Positions 1-8,339 are shown, counted from the first letter of the stretch. The stretch: DNA of 64,000 nt from Bacteroidota bacterium (GCA_023434025.1 JAEYTL010000040.1:1-64000), one strand, 5' to 3'. Numbers and translations are program-made. Notes: generated from the letters alone by a model not told the origin.

Positions 1-212
1 TTATCAAAGCAAACAACCATTTACCGGGAATTGAATCTGCACAGGAATTAGTAGAAAAAGGTCTTGATCTAGGAGAGATGCAGGCCAAACAAATGGGTAA
101 GATTGAAGAGTTGACGTTGTATATTATCGAACAGGATAAAAAATTAGAACTGCAAAGTAAGGATATTGAGGAGTTAAAAGCTTTAGTGAAAGTTTTAATG
201 GAGAAAAAATAA
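1..212 (+). CDS. C-terminal end of a surface/fibre-like protein (5' truncated by window)
   Basis: An open frame enters at the left edge (first full codon at position 3) and ends with TAA at 210-212, giving 70 visible residues. The tail contains HLPGIESAQELVEKG, then GEMQAKQMGKIEELTLYIIE, and a Lys/Glu-rich helical end. I recognise this arrangement from the C-termini of flavobacterial surface or tail-fibre-like proteins that end in a trimeric coiled coil, but I cannot see the rest of the protein. The last ~40 residues have hydrophobic heptad spacing that fits a coiled coil. Next gene starts 26 nt downstream on the same strand. Function of the whole protein is unknown. Confidence 0.65.
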   Translation, partial: IKANNHLPGIESAQELVEKGLDLGEMQAKQMGKIEELTLYIIEQDKKLELQSKDIEELKALVKVLMEKK

Positions 213-238
213 TATAAGTTTAATTTAACTATTTAATT

Positions 239-1543
239 ATGAAAAACTTATGTTTGAAATATTTAGTTGCCTTGTTTGTTACTCAAATATGCAATGTTTC
301 GTACGGACAAAACTATGTAACATGGAATTTTGTTCCACCACCCCACTCAGGAAATGCAGTTATAGGTACTGCTGGAATAGTTAATGTTTTTACTACACAA
401 TCATCAGGTATACCTATTGCTTTTCAATCACCTGCAGCAAATCAAAATAATTTAATTGTTAATGGAGCTCAAACTTTTTCAACTATAGGTTCAACTAATC
501 AAGGTGTATCTAGTGATTTGATATTTAATTTTGATCGACCAGTTATAATAACAAGATATAATATGGTCGACATTGATTTAGGATTCTCTTGGGACGATTC
601 GTTTATATTCAATGGGATAAATTTTTCAAATAATCCAGCTCCTGTAGGAGTAAATGTTACTGCTAATTTGGCTGGGGCAACAGCTACAATTGATGTTGGT
701 CGTAATGCTGAAAATGCATCGTGGTTTTGTTCAAATCCTATTACTACCTTTACAATTGACTATCAAACCAATAATGGTCTTACACATGCTTTTTTGGGGT
801 ATTCAATAGAAGTATTATTACCTCCCGTTTTACCTCCCATTTGTTTAAATGAACTTGCTCCAGATTTTCCTGTTGTTGGTAATGGTATTGTGGGTATTTG
901 GAGTCCAAACATTATAAGCACTGATGTAGTTGGCGATTTAGTTTATACTTTTACACCAAATGTAGGTCAACCTATTCAATGCCCAATAGAAATGACAGTC
1001 AGTGTAATAGATTGTTGCCAACCAACATTATTATCCTCTACAACTATTGCATTAATGATTCATGAAGAAAGAGGTGATTGGATCAGTTCTTCAGATTTGA
1101 TAACTTTTTCTGATGGGGTAGTTGGTAATGGAGTTGTATATCATGCTGAAAATTTTGTGGAATTAACAGAAGGTTTTGAAGCTATTTATGGTTCACAGTT
1201 TGCGGCCTATCCTTTGGGTTGTTCAAATACTTTTGTTTATAAAAACAATCCAATAAAATCTAAAGAAATAATTAAAAATGAAATTCAAGTAAATCAAGGC
1301 TCACCTAAAATAATGAACTTGACTCCAAATCCCGTTAAAGACATAATCAAAATTAGTATGATTAACAATTATCTCAGTCATATAAAGATATCATCACTGG
1401 ACGGAAAAATTATATACAGTAATAATTTTGATGATTTGCAATTTGCTGAAATAGATTTAAGTTCTATACCAGCGGGAGTCTATATCGTTCATGTAGTAAA
1501 TAGTTATGGAGGTGAATCAATTGAAAAAATTATTAAAAACTAA
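239..1543 (+). CDS. Secreted protein with T9SS type A sorting domain
   Basis: 434 residues. The N-terminus is a signal peptide (MKNLCLKYLVALFVTQ, cleavage near SYGQ). The body is Asn/Thr-rich and beta-sandwich-like, with a DxxDLGFSWDDSF segment and Cys pairs in the middle. The last ~75 residues form a T9SS sorting domain: NLTPNPVKD, then SSLDGKIIY, then IPAGVYIVHV, ending in IEKIIKN. So the protein should cross the outer membrane through the type IX system and stay on the surface or be released. No enzymatic motif is visible. The codon use is more AT-rich than in the hydrolase gene downstream. A hairpin terminator follows at 1562. Specific role unknown. Confidence 0.8.
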   Translation: MKNLCLKYLVALFVTQICNVSYGQNYVTWNFVPPPHSGNAVIGTAGIVNVFTTQSSGIPIAFQSPAANQNNLIVNGAQTFSTIGSTNQGVSSDLIFNFDRPVIITRYNMVDIDLGFSWDDSFIFNGINFSNNPAPVGVNVTANLAGATATIDVGRNAENASWFCSNPITTFTIDYQTNNGLTHAFLGYSIEVLLPPVLPPICLNELAPDFPVVGNGIVGIWSPNIISTDVVGDLVYTFTPNVGQPIQCPIEMTVSVIDCCQPTLLSSTTIALMIHEERGDWISSSDLITFSDGVVGNGVVYHAENFVELTEGFEAIYGSQFAAYPLGCSNTFVYKNNPIKSKEIIKNEIQVNQGSPKIMNLTPNPVKDIIKISMINNYLSHIKISSLDGKIIYSNNFDDLQFAEIDLSSIPAGVYIVHVVNSYGGESIEKIIKN

Positions 1544-1561
1544 AACACAATTTTATTTAAC

Positions 1562-1589
1562 AAAAGCCTTCCGTTAAAAGAAGGCTTTT
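1562..1589 (+). terminator. Rho-independent terminator
   Basis: A 10-bp perfect stem (AAAAGCCTTC / GAAGGCTTTT) with an 8-nt loop lies 18 nt after the T9SS protein stop. It would end transcription of that gene. Confidence 0.8.
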
Positions 1590-1646
1590 ATATTTTATCA
1601 AATTCTTAAAATACAACAACTAAAATTATTAATCCCACAACAACTA

Positions 1647-1676
1647 TTGCTTTTGGAAACCCTTTTTTTATCTTTG
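1647..1676 (+). promoter_or_regulatory. Bacteroidetes-type promoter for the DDAH-like gene
   Basis: TTG at 1647-1649 (-33) and TATCTTTG at 1669-1676 (-7, consensus TAnnTTTG) are separated by 19 nt, the expected spacing. Transcription should begin near 1683, about 15 nt before the ATG at 1698. This decides the start: the TTG at 1647 can be read as an in-frame start codon, but it would lie upstream of the transcript. Confidence 0.7.
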
Positions 1677-1697
1677 TCAAAAGACAAAAGCAAGTAT

Positions 1698-2615
1698 ATG
1701 CTACCATTAAACATTCAAAACGAAACTTCCCGGTTGAGGGCCGTGGTTCTGGGAACAGCAGTAAACAACGGACCAACTCCTACAGCCGAGGAAGCCTATG
1801 ACCCAAAATCACTTGAACATATTTTAGCCGGAACTTATCCTGTAGAATCCGATATGATGACCGAAATGGAAGCGTTTAATCAGGTGTTCAAAAAATACGA
1901 TGTAGAAGTTTTCAGACCGGATATTATTCCTAACTACAACCAGATTTTCAGCCGGGATATCGGTTTTGTTATTGATGATATTTTTATCAAAGCCAACATT
2001 CTTCCCGACAGAGAAAAAGAACTCGATGCCATTCAATATGTTATCGATCACATCGATCCCAAAAAAGTAGTACGGCCGCCTGAAGAAGTGCATATCGAAG
2101 GCGGTGATGTGATGTTGTGGAACGATTATATTTTTATCGGAACCTACAAAGGATCCGATTACAAAGATTACATCACGGCCCGGACCAACTGGCAAGGCGT
2201 GGAGTATATCAAACAATTATTTCCACATAAAAAAGTAAAAGATTTCGATTTAGTCAAATCAAAAATTGAAGCACGCGACAATGCATTACACCTCGATTGT
2301 TGTTTTCAACCGGTTGGAACAAACAAAGGAATTATTTATAAAAGCGGTTTCCGCGAAGAAGCTGATTACGTGTTTTTAGTAAACCTTTTCGGGAAAGAAA
2401 ATTTATTTCACATTACACGAGACGAAATGTATGACATGAATTCCAATGTGTTTTCCATCGCACCCGATGTTGTAGTTTCAGAACGAAATTTCACACGCCT
2501 AAACAATTGGCTTCGTGAAAACGGTTTCACCGTCGAAGAAATTCCGTATGCTGAAATCGCCAAACAAGAAGGATTGTTGAGGTGTTCGACACTTCCATTA
2601 GTACGAGATAAATAG
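1698..2615 (+). CDS. Dimethylarginine dimethylaminohydrolase / arginine deiminase family protein
   Basis: 305 residues from ATG 1698; a longer in-frame reading from TTG 1647 is rejected because that TTG is the -33 promoter element. The fold is the amidinotransferase/guanidino-hydrolase pentein. Visible signature blocks are FSRDIGFVIDD (about 84-94), HIEGGDVML (132-140), the His of NALHLDCC (about 195), and LRCSTLPLVR at the C-terminus, whose Cys (about 296) is in the place of the catalytic nucleophile. Members hydrolyse guanidino groups (arginine, methylarginines) to citrulline, or act on citrulline; the exact substrate cannot be read here. In flavobacteria this gene usually precedes ctlX. 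Here an S23-type gene in inverted repeats sits between them. Confidence 0.85.
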   Translation: MLPLNIQNETSRLRAVVLGTAVNNGPTPTAEEAYDPKSLEHILAGTYPVESDMMTEMEAFNQVFKKYDVEVFRPDIIPNYNQIFSRDIGFVIDDIFIKANILPDREKELDAIQYVIDHIDPKKVVRPPEEVHIEGGDVMLWNDYIFIGTYKGSDYKDYITARTNWQGVEYIKQLFPHKKVKDFDLVKSKIEARDNALHLDCCFQPVGTNKGIIYKSGFREEADYVFLVNLFGKENLFHITRDEMYDMNSNVFSIAPDVVVSERNFTRLNNWLRENGFTVEEIPYAEIAKQEGLLRCSTLPLVRDK

Positions 2616-2620
2616 TTGTA

Positions 2621-2666
2621 GGTTATAAGTTCTAGGTTGTAAGTTCTAGGTTGTAAGTTATAAGTT
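2621..2666 (+). repeat. Left arm of 46-bp inverted repeat around the S23-type gene
   Basis: The arm is six heptamers plus four bases: GGTTATA, AGTTCTA, GGTTGTA, AGTTCTA, GGTTGTA, AGTTATA, AGTT. It starts 5 nt after the stop of the DDAH-like gene. It matches the reverse complement of 3066-3111 at 44 of 46 positions. The two arms enclose 399 nt that contain the whole four-helix-bundle gene. Confidence 0.9.
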
Positions 2667-2684
2667 TGAACAAAAATGAGCTAA

Positions 2685-3053
2685 ATGACAAGTTATAAAG
2701 ATTTAGATATATATAATTTGGGATTAGAATTGTTTTATTTGTCACATTCTTATTCTTTACTTTTGCCTAAGTATGAAATGTATGAATTAGGAAGTCAGTT
2801 AAGAAGATCTTCTGATTCTGTTCCAACAAATATTGTTGAAGGATACGGTAGGAAAAGATATAAAGCTGATTTTATAAAGTTTCTCACCTATTCTTGGTCT
2901 AGTTGTTTAGAAACTGTTTTTCATATTGAAAAAATCATTAAATCGTATCCAGAAGTAATTCCAAATCATGAAAATTTAATTAATAGGTACAATGAATTAA
3001 GTGCTAAAATTTTTAACTTCATTAAATATGTTGAGGAAAACTGGAAAACCTAA
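2685..3053 (+). CDS. Four helix bundle protein, S23/23S rRNA intervening-sequence family
   Basis: 122 residues, all helical. Family features visible are YKDLDIYNLGLEL near the N-terminus, LGSQLRRSSDSVPTNIVEGYGR (about 45-66), and a C-terminal NFIKYVEE helix. The pattern LxxQLRRSxxSxPxNIxEG is the hallmark of proteins encoded by intervening sequences in 23S rRNA of some bacteria; relatives are scattered in Bacteroidetes genomes outside rRNA. Avd, the accessory protein of diversity-generating retroelements, has the same fold and may be distantly related. The gene sits inside a 46-bp inverted repeat that begins just after the DDAH-like stop and ends just before ctlX. GC is lower than in both flanking hydrolases, consistent with insertion. 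Biological role unknown. Confidence 0.88.
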   Translation: MTSYKDLDIYNLGLELFYLSHSYSLLLPKYEMYELGSQLRRSSDSVPTNIVEGYGRKRYKADFIKFLTYSWSSCLETVFHIEKIIKSYPEVIPNHENLINRYNELSAKIFNFIKYVEENWKT

Positions 3054-3065
3054 CCCGCAACCCAC

Positions 3066-3111
3066 AACTTACAACTTACAACCTAGAACTTACAACCTAG
3101 AACTTACAACC
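3066..3111 (+). repeat. Right arm of 46-bp inverted repeat around the S23-type gene
   Basis: This is the reverse complement of 2621-2666 with two mismatches. It begins 12 nt after the S23-type stop and ends 17 nt before the ctlX start. A transcript crossing the region could fold the arms into one long stem with the gene as the loop, the same layout as intervening sequences in 23S rRNA. Confidence 0.9.
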
Positions 3112-3128
3112 TCTAAACCACAAAAAAA

Positions 3129-4064
3129 ATGAACCAGACCACCAACACCATCCTCATGATCCGCCCCGTCGCCTTCCGAATGAATGAGCAAACGGCCGTC
3201 AATAATTACTATCAAAAAGTGTTAGACAATACAACTCCCGCCACAGTAAATGCCAAAGCTCAGAAAGAGTTTGATGCGTTTGTAGAAAAACTTCAGAAAG
3301 TCGGCGTTAACGTAATTGTGGTAGATGATACCTCTGATCCCGACACGCCCGATAGTATTTTTCCCAACAACTGGATATCCTTTCACGAAAACGGTGACGT
3401 AACCTTATACCCCATGTTTGCCGAAAACCGACGTTTGGAACGAAGAGAAGATATACTTGATATCCTTGAAGAAAAAGGATTTGTCATCAACGAGATCATG
3501 GATTACACCTCGGCCGAAGATGATGGACTTTTTCTGGAAGGTACCGGAAGCATTCTTTTAGACCGTGATAATGCCAAAGCCTATTGTGCACTCTCACCGA
3601 GGGCTGATGAAGAATTATTCATCGAATTTTGCGAAGATTTTGATTTGGCTCCCGTTATTTTTGAAGCCTATCAAACCGTGAACGGTGAGCGAAAACACAT
3701 TTATCACACCAATGTCATGATGTGCTTGGCAGAAACGTTTGCCGTTATTTGTGCCGATTGCATCGACGATAAACAGGAACGCAAAATGGTGCTCGACAAC
3801 CTGCGGGCCGATGGCAAAGACATCATTCTTATCACCGAAGACCAGGTGAATAATTTCGCCGGAAACATGTTGCAGGTCAAAGGAAAAGAGAATAAACGTT
3901 ATTTAGTTATGAGCAATTCGGCTCATCAAAGCCTTACCAAAGCTCAGCTTCATAAAATTGAAGCACATTGCGAAATTATTTCATCCAGCCTGGATACTAT
4001 CGAAGCCTGTGGAGGCGGAAGTGCCCGCTGTATGATGGCAGAAGTATTTCTTCCTAAAGCATAA
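3129..4064 (+). CDS. ctlX: Citrulline utilization hydrolase CtlX
   Basis: 311 residues, pentein fold. The start MNQTTNTILMIRPVAFRMN is typical of the CtlX / FN0238-type branch of the amidinotransferase superfamily. Visible motifs are DSIFPNNWISFH (about 75-86), GTGSILLDR (about 138), the His of YHTNVMM (about 193), and CGGGSARCMMAEVFLP at the C-terminus, with the nucleophile Cys in SARC. CtlX was named for citrulline use in Francisella; here the substrate is inferred from family only. It lies 500 nt after the DDAH-like gene, and the two would be a tight pair without the inserted S23-type element. A terminator follows at 4087. Confidence 0.88.
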   Translation: MNQTTNTILMIRPVAFRMNEQTAVNNYYQKVLDNTTPATVNAKAQKEFDAFVEKLQKVGVNVIVVDDTSDPDTPDSIFPNNWISFHENGDVTLYPMFAENRRLERREDILDILEEKGFVINEIMDYTSAEDDGLFLEGTGSILLDRDNAKAYCALSPRADEELFIEFCEDFDLAPVIFEAYQTVNGERKHIYHTNVMMCLAETFAVICADCIDDKQERKMVLDNLRADGKDIILITEDQVNNFAGNMLQVKGKENKRYLVMSNSAHQSLTKAQLHKIEAHCEIISSSLDTIEACGGGSARCMMAEVFLPKA

Positions 4065-4086
4065 GACTTCAGACGTTCAATCACAT

Positions 4087-4125
4087 AAGCTTTGTTAAAT
4101 TGTAAACTTTGACAAAGCTTTTTTT
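4087..4125 (+). terminator. Rho-independent terminator after ctlX
   Basis: Stem AAGCTTTGT / ACAAAGCTT (9 bp, 16-nt loop) followed by a run of T. It starts 22 nt after the ctlX stop. Confidence 0.75.
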
Positions 4126-4140
4126 GATTTTTCAGAAACT

Positions 4141-4290
4141 GTTCCGGCTTTTCACTCCAACTCCTCGGTCAGCAAGCCGTTTTTCTAAAGCTTTTTAGCG
4201 GCTTCCGTTGGTCGCCCCAAAATGCTAAGAAAATCAGGCTTGCTGTCCTGCGGGGTTTCCGCTTCAATCCGGGCTGGGGTGAAGTAGGCC
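4141..4290. repeat. Structured dispersed repeat, copy 1
   Basis: Shares a conserved core with 36541-36690 in the same orientation: AACTCCTCGG, GTTTTTCTAA, GGCTTCCGTTGGTCGCCC, AAGAAAA and GTCCTGCGGGGTTTC. Nested pairing is visible: CAGCAAGCC (4170-4178) with GGCTTGCTG (4237-4245), TTTTC with GAAAA, TTAGC (4195-4199) with GCTAA (4224-4228), and GGC/GCC inside; outside, AACTCC pairs with GGGGTT allowing one wobble. Two stems covary with copy 2 (see findings). No ORF is conserved. I recall similar intergenic repeats across flavobacterial genomes. It lies after the ctlX terminator and 166 nt before the end of the small minus-strand gene. The 4291-4455 stretch after it shows nothing I can name. Confidence 0.8.
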
Positions 4291-4455
4291 GTTTCGAGTA
4301 TTTAGGCATAGTTTTGTCCGCTTCTGTTATGTTTCAGTAGCATTAAAGTGCGTTGAATAACAGGCATTCAAAAGATATCATACTTCAAAAACCCTTCTCT
4401 CAAAACGGCAAACAAAGATGAGCTGCTTTATCGGTGTTCTGTTAAAAACAATAAA

Positions 4456-4803
4456 TCAGCTTAGAATTAACTTGTAATCAATATCATAAAACCCTACAAA
4501 TTCATCCTTGCCTTTTTCAAACGCTAATAGTTTCCGTAATTCTGTTAATTCAGCCAGGTCTAATAGAATAATCAGATTGGGCTGTACTGTCGGAATCGGA
4601 ATTTTCTTCTCATAAATGGAATTTTTATATTCCTGCTCCCAGTAAAACTCATCAATCGAATTCACATAATTCAAAAAGCTGTTCCATTCCGTTTGCGACA
4701 GATTAAAGTTTAGGTTCTTAAACAACAGCTGAAACACACCAGAATGTTTGCACTGTAACAGTATGCCGTTTTTTGTTCTTTTTAATAATTCTATTTTACA
4801 CAT
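4456..4803 (-). CDS. Small conserved hypothetical protein (DUF6686-like)
   Basis: 115 residues, no signal peptide or membrane segment. Residues 1-25 (MCKIELLKRT, GILLQCKHSG) look like a beta hairpin followed by a helical SQTEWNSFLNYVNSI segment and a C-terminal LLDLAELTELRKLL helix. The overall shape reminds me of a family of short Bacteroidetes proteins (I believe DUF6686) that is often found beside TonB receptors; this assignment is from memory. It is divergent from the heme receptor gene, 194 nt away, so the shared gap may hold signals for both. Function unknown. Confidence 0.6.
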   Translation of the reverse strand: MCKIELLKRTKNGILLQCKHSGVFQLLFKNLNFNLSQTEWNSFLNYVNSIDEFYWEQEYKNSIYEKKIPIPTVQPNLIILLDLAELTELRKLLAFEKGKDEFVGFYDIDYKLILS

Positions 4804-4933
4804 GGATGCTGTTTTTTTTGAGTTTGTTTTTTAAAAAATAGTGATTTTATAATATTGAAAACCAGTTTGTTGTGTTTAATCTTTGTTTGAAACACTGTTT
4901 TCTGTTCAAAATTCTTCCACAAAAATATTATTT

Positions 4934-4968
4934 TTATTTAGAATAATTAAAAATAACATATATATTTG
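4934..4968 (+). promoter_or_regulatory. Promoter of the heme locus with Fur-like palindrome
   Basis: TATATTTG at 4961-4968 fits the -7 consensus TAnnTTTG. Directly upstream lies an imperfect palindrome, TTATTTAGAA (4934-4943), 3-nt spacer, TTAAAAATAA (4947-4956), with 8 of 10 positions symmetric; it covers the -33 region. A further half-site, ATTATTTAGAAAC, lies at about 4976. AT-rich TTTAGAAT-type palindromes occur before iron genes in flavobacteria, so iron repression by a Fur-family protein is a reasonable inference but is not shown. Confidence 0.5.
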
Positions 4969-4997
4969 TCGAATATTATTTAGAAACAATCTTAATA

Positions 4998-7106
4998 GTG
5001 AAAAAAGTAATTCCCGTCTTATTGTTTTTTTATGCCCCGTTTTTCTGTGCACAGGTAATAGATTCTACCAGGACAATTGATTTAAAAGATGTAGTGGTTA
5101 CCGGACAGTTTGAGCCGCAATCGCTTAAAAAATCAATACACAACGTAAGGGTTATCACCGGTCAGGATATTAAAAACCTGGCGGCCAATAACCTGGGTGA
5201 TGTATTGAATCAATATTTAAACATTACCGTAAGACCAAGCAGCAGTACAGGACGTTCAACGGTTTCTATGTTTGGATTGGATGCCCAGTATTTTAAAATT
5301 TTAGTAGATAATATTCCGTTGGTCAATGAAGCCGGATTTGGCAACAATGTTGATTTGTCACAAATTAACCTGAATGATATCGAACGGATTGAAATCATAG
5401 AAGGATCAATGGGGGTTACGCATGGAGCCAATGCCGTTTCCGGAATTCTGAATATAATTACCAAAAAAAGCAATGCTCAAAAATGGGGAATTAGTGCCAC
5501 GTTGCAAGAGGAAACCATTGGAGACGAATATGAATGGTTTAACAAAGGGAGGCACATTCAGAACCTAAAGATGTCGCATAATTTTTCAGCGAATTGGTTT
5601 GCCTCTGTTGGGGTAAACAGAAATGACTTTCAGGGGTTTTTAAATAATTTGAAAGGGAAAAATCATGCTGAAAACAACGGATTGAGAGGTTATCGTTGGT
5701 TACCCAAAGAACAGTGGAATACAACGGCTTTGCTCAATTACAGAAAAGAAAATTTTCAGGTTTTCTACAAATTTGAATACTTAGACGAACAGATTGATTT
5801 TTATAACAATGTGGTTCAGTCGGGTTTCAGCAGTCAACTTGGAGCCTATAAATACGGCGACGATATTCGCTATTTTACCAATCGTTTCTATCACCACCTG
5901 AACGCTGTCGGAAAGCTATTCTCTAAAGTAAATTACAACCTTTCGCTGTCACACCAGTTACAGGAGAGAATAGTGGAGGAATTCCGCTATAATATTCCGG
6001 CCAGAAATGAAATGAACCACAACAAATTCAAAGATCAGTCTGTAGAAGTGTTGTATTCTACCGGAAACTTTAGTAATTTTTTTAGCCATGAAAAGCTTGA
6101 TTTGCAATTTGGGTATGAAGTAGTTAGTAATTACGGTTTTTCGTTGGAATCCGGTGAAAACAGTACCACTAAAGCTGTTCGTGAACGATTGGATAACTAT
6201 GATTTATTTGCGGTTACCGAGATAAAATTAACTGATAATTTTTCACTTCGTCCGGGAGCACGCTACTCATTTCAATCAAAATTTGACAATCAATACGCTA
6301 TTTCGTTGGGAGCAAGGCAATTGTTTAAAGATGATTTGGAAATGAGAGCATCTGTCGGAAAATCATTCCGTACACCGAATTTCGAAGAATTATATACAGA
6401 AATGGTTTTTTCCGGACATTATTTTGTGGGAAATGAGAATCTGATTCCGGAAATGAGTACTTCGTATGAAGCGAGTGTCAAAAAAAGATTCCCGTTTGAA
6501 TATGGTTTTTCGCTTTCAACTAACCTGATTACCAGTTTTATGGATATAAAAGACCGGATTGATATGGCATTGATAGGCTTTGATGAGGTAACTAATAACC
6601 CGATGTATCAGTACATCAATATCAACAGTTATAATATGTGGAATGTTTCCACGAATAATCAGTTGGAATACAACGAATGGCGACTAAATATGGGAGCATC
6701 TTTAGTAGGAATTTCCCGGTTGATTGATAACGGAGAATTTCGTTCGGATGATAAATACCTTTATGCTTTTAATCTGAATAGCAGTGTGTCATATACGATC
6801 AAAAAATGGAATGCAATTGCTTCGCTATATTACAAATTTACCGGAAGAACACAACAGTTTATTGCCGGACAACAAGGATATATATTGTCTGATATTGATT
6901 CTTATAATTGGTTAGATGCTTCTTTTCAAAAGAGTTTTCTAAACAATAAATTAGAGTTGACCATTGGTGCCCGTAATCTGTTCAATATTACAGATATAAA
7001 CCAAACCAATATAAACCAGGGTGGTGGTCATTCCGTATCATCTCAGATTCTGTTAGCCTACGGAACAAGTTATTTTACCAAATTAACGTATAACCTCAAT
7101 TTTTAA
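4998..7106 (+). CDS. hmuR: TonB-dependent outer membrane receptor for heme
   Basis: 702 residues from a GTG start; signal peptide MKKVIPVLLFFYAPFFCAQ. A plug domain follows (DLKDVVVTGQFEPQ as TonB box region, then VITGQDIKNLAANNLGDVLNQ, and IERIEIIEGSMGVTHGANAVSGILNIITKK at about 130-160), then a 22-strand-type barrel ending in an aromatic residue (TYNLNF). The RNLFN motif near the end is typical of siderophore/heme receptors. Heme as substrate is inferred from the HmuY-like gene 19 nt downstream and the hmuTUVS genes after it. It is the first gene of the locus and carries the Fur-like promoter. Confidence 0.85.
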   Translation: MKKVIPVLLFFYAPFFCAQVIDSTRTIDLKDVVVTGQFEPQSLKKSIHNVRVITGQDIKNLAANNLGDVLNQYLNITVRPSSSTGRSTVSMFGLDAQYFKILVDNIPLVNEAGFGNNVDLSQINLNDIERIEIIEGSMGVTHGANAVSGILNIITKKSNAQKWGISATLQEETIGDEYEWFNKGRHIQNLKMSHNFSANWFASVGVNRNDFQGFLNNLKGKNHAENNGLRGYRWLPKEQWNTTALLNYRKENFQVFYKFEYLDEQIDFYNNVVQSGFSSQLGAYKYGDDIRYFTNRFYHHLNAVGKLFSKVNYNLSLSHQLQERIVEEFRYNIPARNEMNHNKFKDQSVEVLYSTGNFSNFFSHEKLDLQFGYEVVSNYGFSLESGENSTTKAVRERLDNYDLFAVTEIKLTDNFSLRPGARYSFQSKFDNQYAISLGARQLFKDDLEMRASVGKSFRTPNFEELYTEMVFSGHYFVGNENLIPEMSTSYEASVKKRFPFEYGFSLSTNLITSFMDIKDRIDMALIGFDEVTNNPMYQYININSYNMWNVSTNNQLEYNEWRLNMGASLVGISRLIDNGEFRSDDKYLYAFNLNSSVSYTIKKWNAIASLYYKFTGRTQQFIAGQQGYILSDIDSYNWLDASFQKSFLNNKLELTIGARNLFNITDINQTNINQGGGHSVSSQILLAYGTSYFTKLTYNLNF

Positions 7107-7124
7107 TTTTATAAATCAATTACC

Positions 7125-8207
7125 ATGAAAAAAGGATTTTTTATTTTATCATTAAGTGTATTGGCACTTGCTTCCTGCTCAAGTGATGATGACGGAGCAC
7201 CGTATGTACCACCGGTTTCAGAAGCCGTAATCGAAGCTTCTACCGGAGGACCAAACCAACAAAACCAATTGTATGTAGATTTAAGCACATCAACAAAAAC
7301 TTCTGTTCAAAGAGACTCCTGGGATTTAGGATTTTCTTCCGGAACTCCTTTCAGAGTGGCTATTAATGGTTCAGTTAAAATGGCTGTAAAACAATTAAAT
7401 ACAACCAATATTGATGAAGTACAAGCAGAGGATTCTTCAGTTACGGTAGGTTTTTCAACATTAGCTTCCTGGGGATATGTTGATAACCCGACCGGAATTT
7501 TGGAAGGTGCGGGAAGTGGGGTAGGAACAGCTATTGCTGAAATTTCTGCTAACGATGCCGATAACAAAGTTTATCTGGTTAACCTTGGATACAAAGTAGG
7601 AACAACAACACCAAACGTTGGTTCAGTGGCCACAGACGGTGATTTGAGAGGGTGGAAAAAGATCAGAATTACCAGAAGCGGAAATAATTATGTGTTACAG
7701 TATGCAGATATAGATGCAACAACTCATTCAACGGTAACTATTGCTAAAAATACAGCCTATCATTTCACTTTTTTCAATTTAGTAACAGGACAGCAGGTTT
7801 CCGTAGAACCTGAAAAAGGAAAATGGGATTTGAACTTTACATATTTCACTAACTATTTTCCTTATATGGGGGCTGATGTAACCTATGGTTATGCTGATTT
7901 TATTACAACCAATGTAAAAGGAGGAACAACTGTTTACGAGCTTTTAACAGCTAATCAGAACTATGAAACATTTGCTTTGGCTGATGTAATAGAATCATCG
8001 TTTACGGCTTCTGCTACAGATCAGAGAATTGTCGGAGCGAACTGGCGTTCAGGAGGAGGGCCATCCTCTTTGCCAAATATCAGAGATGATCGTTTTTATG
8101 TATTGAAAGACATAGACGGAAACATTTATAAACTTCGCTTTTTGACGTTAACAAACGATGCCGGAGAAAGAGGTTACCCCGTTTTTGAATATGAATTGTT
8201 ACAATAA
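7125..8207 (+). CDS. hmuY: HmuY family heme-binding lipoprotein
   Basis: 360 residues. Lipobox ALASC with Cys 18, followed by SSDDD, so a lipoprotein that is probably surface-exposed. The body has WDLGFSSG (about 66), GWKKIRITR and WDLNFTYFTNYFP blocks, the repeated WDL pattern of HmuY-type proteins, which bind heme and hand it to the TonB receptor. It starts 19 nt after hmuR, so the two are cotranscribed. A weak terminator after the gene may lower expression of hmuTUVS relative to the receptor pair. Heme ligands cannot be assigned by eye. Confidence 0.85.
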   Translation: MKKGFFILSLSVLALASCSSDDDGAPYVPPVSEAVIEASTGGPNQQNQLYVDLSTSTKTSVQRDSWDLGFSSGTPFRVAINGSVKMAVKQLNTTNIDEVQAEDSSVTVGFSTLASWGYVDNPTGILEGAGSGVGTAIAEISANDADNKVYLVNLGYKVGTTTPNVGSVATDGDLRGWKKIRITRSGNNYVLQYADIDATTHSTVTIAKNTAYHFTFFNLVTGQQVSVEPEKGKWDLNFTYFTNYFPYMGADVTYGYADFITTNVKGGTTVYELLTANQNYETFALADVIESSFTASATDQRIVGANWRSGGGPSSLPNIRDDRFYVLKDIDGNIYKLRFLTLTNDAGERGYPVFEYELLQ

Positions 8208-8239
8208 TTTATGTTGAGTTTTTTGTTTGTATAGTGAAT

Positions 8240-8265
8240 CGGGCTGTGAAAACAGCTCGGTTTTC
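8240..8265 (+). terminator. Possible attenuating terminator between hmuY and hmuT
   Basis: Stem CGGGCTGT / ACAGCTCG (8 bp with one G-T) with a 4-nt loop, then GGTTTTCTT. The T-run is short, so read-through into hmuT is likely. The remaining gap to 8340 holds only repeated CTTAATG-like words. Confidence 0.5.
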
Positions 8266-8339
8266 TTAAACAAATAATAACTTAATGAACCTTAATTTCT
8301 TAATGGTTTAAAAACAATAAATGTTTAAAGTCAAAAACT

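Noticed and set aside
1..212. Prophage tail fibre fragment
   Set aside because: The coiled-coil tail is also found in cell-surface proteins, and there are no phage genes in the neighbourhood.
1647..1697. Upstream TTG start for the DDAH-like gene
   Set aside because: TTG 1647 is the -33 element of a consensus promoter (TATCTTTG at 1669), so transcription starts downstream of it. ATG 1698 begins the conserved sequence.
2685..3053. Avd of a diversity-generating retroelement
   Set aside because: The fold is similar, but no reverse transcriptase, template repeat or variable repeat is visible nearby. The S23-type motif fits better.
2621..3111. CRISPR array from the tandem repeats
   Set aside because: Repeats are 7-nt steps without unique spacers, no cas genes are present, and the two arms are inverted to each other.
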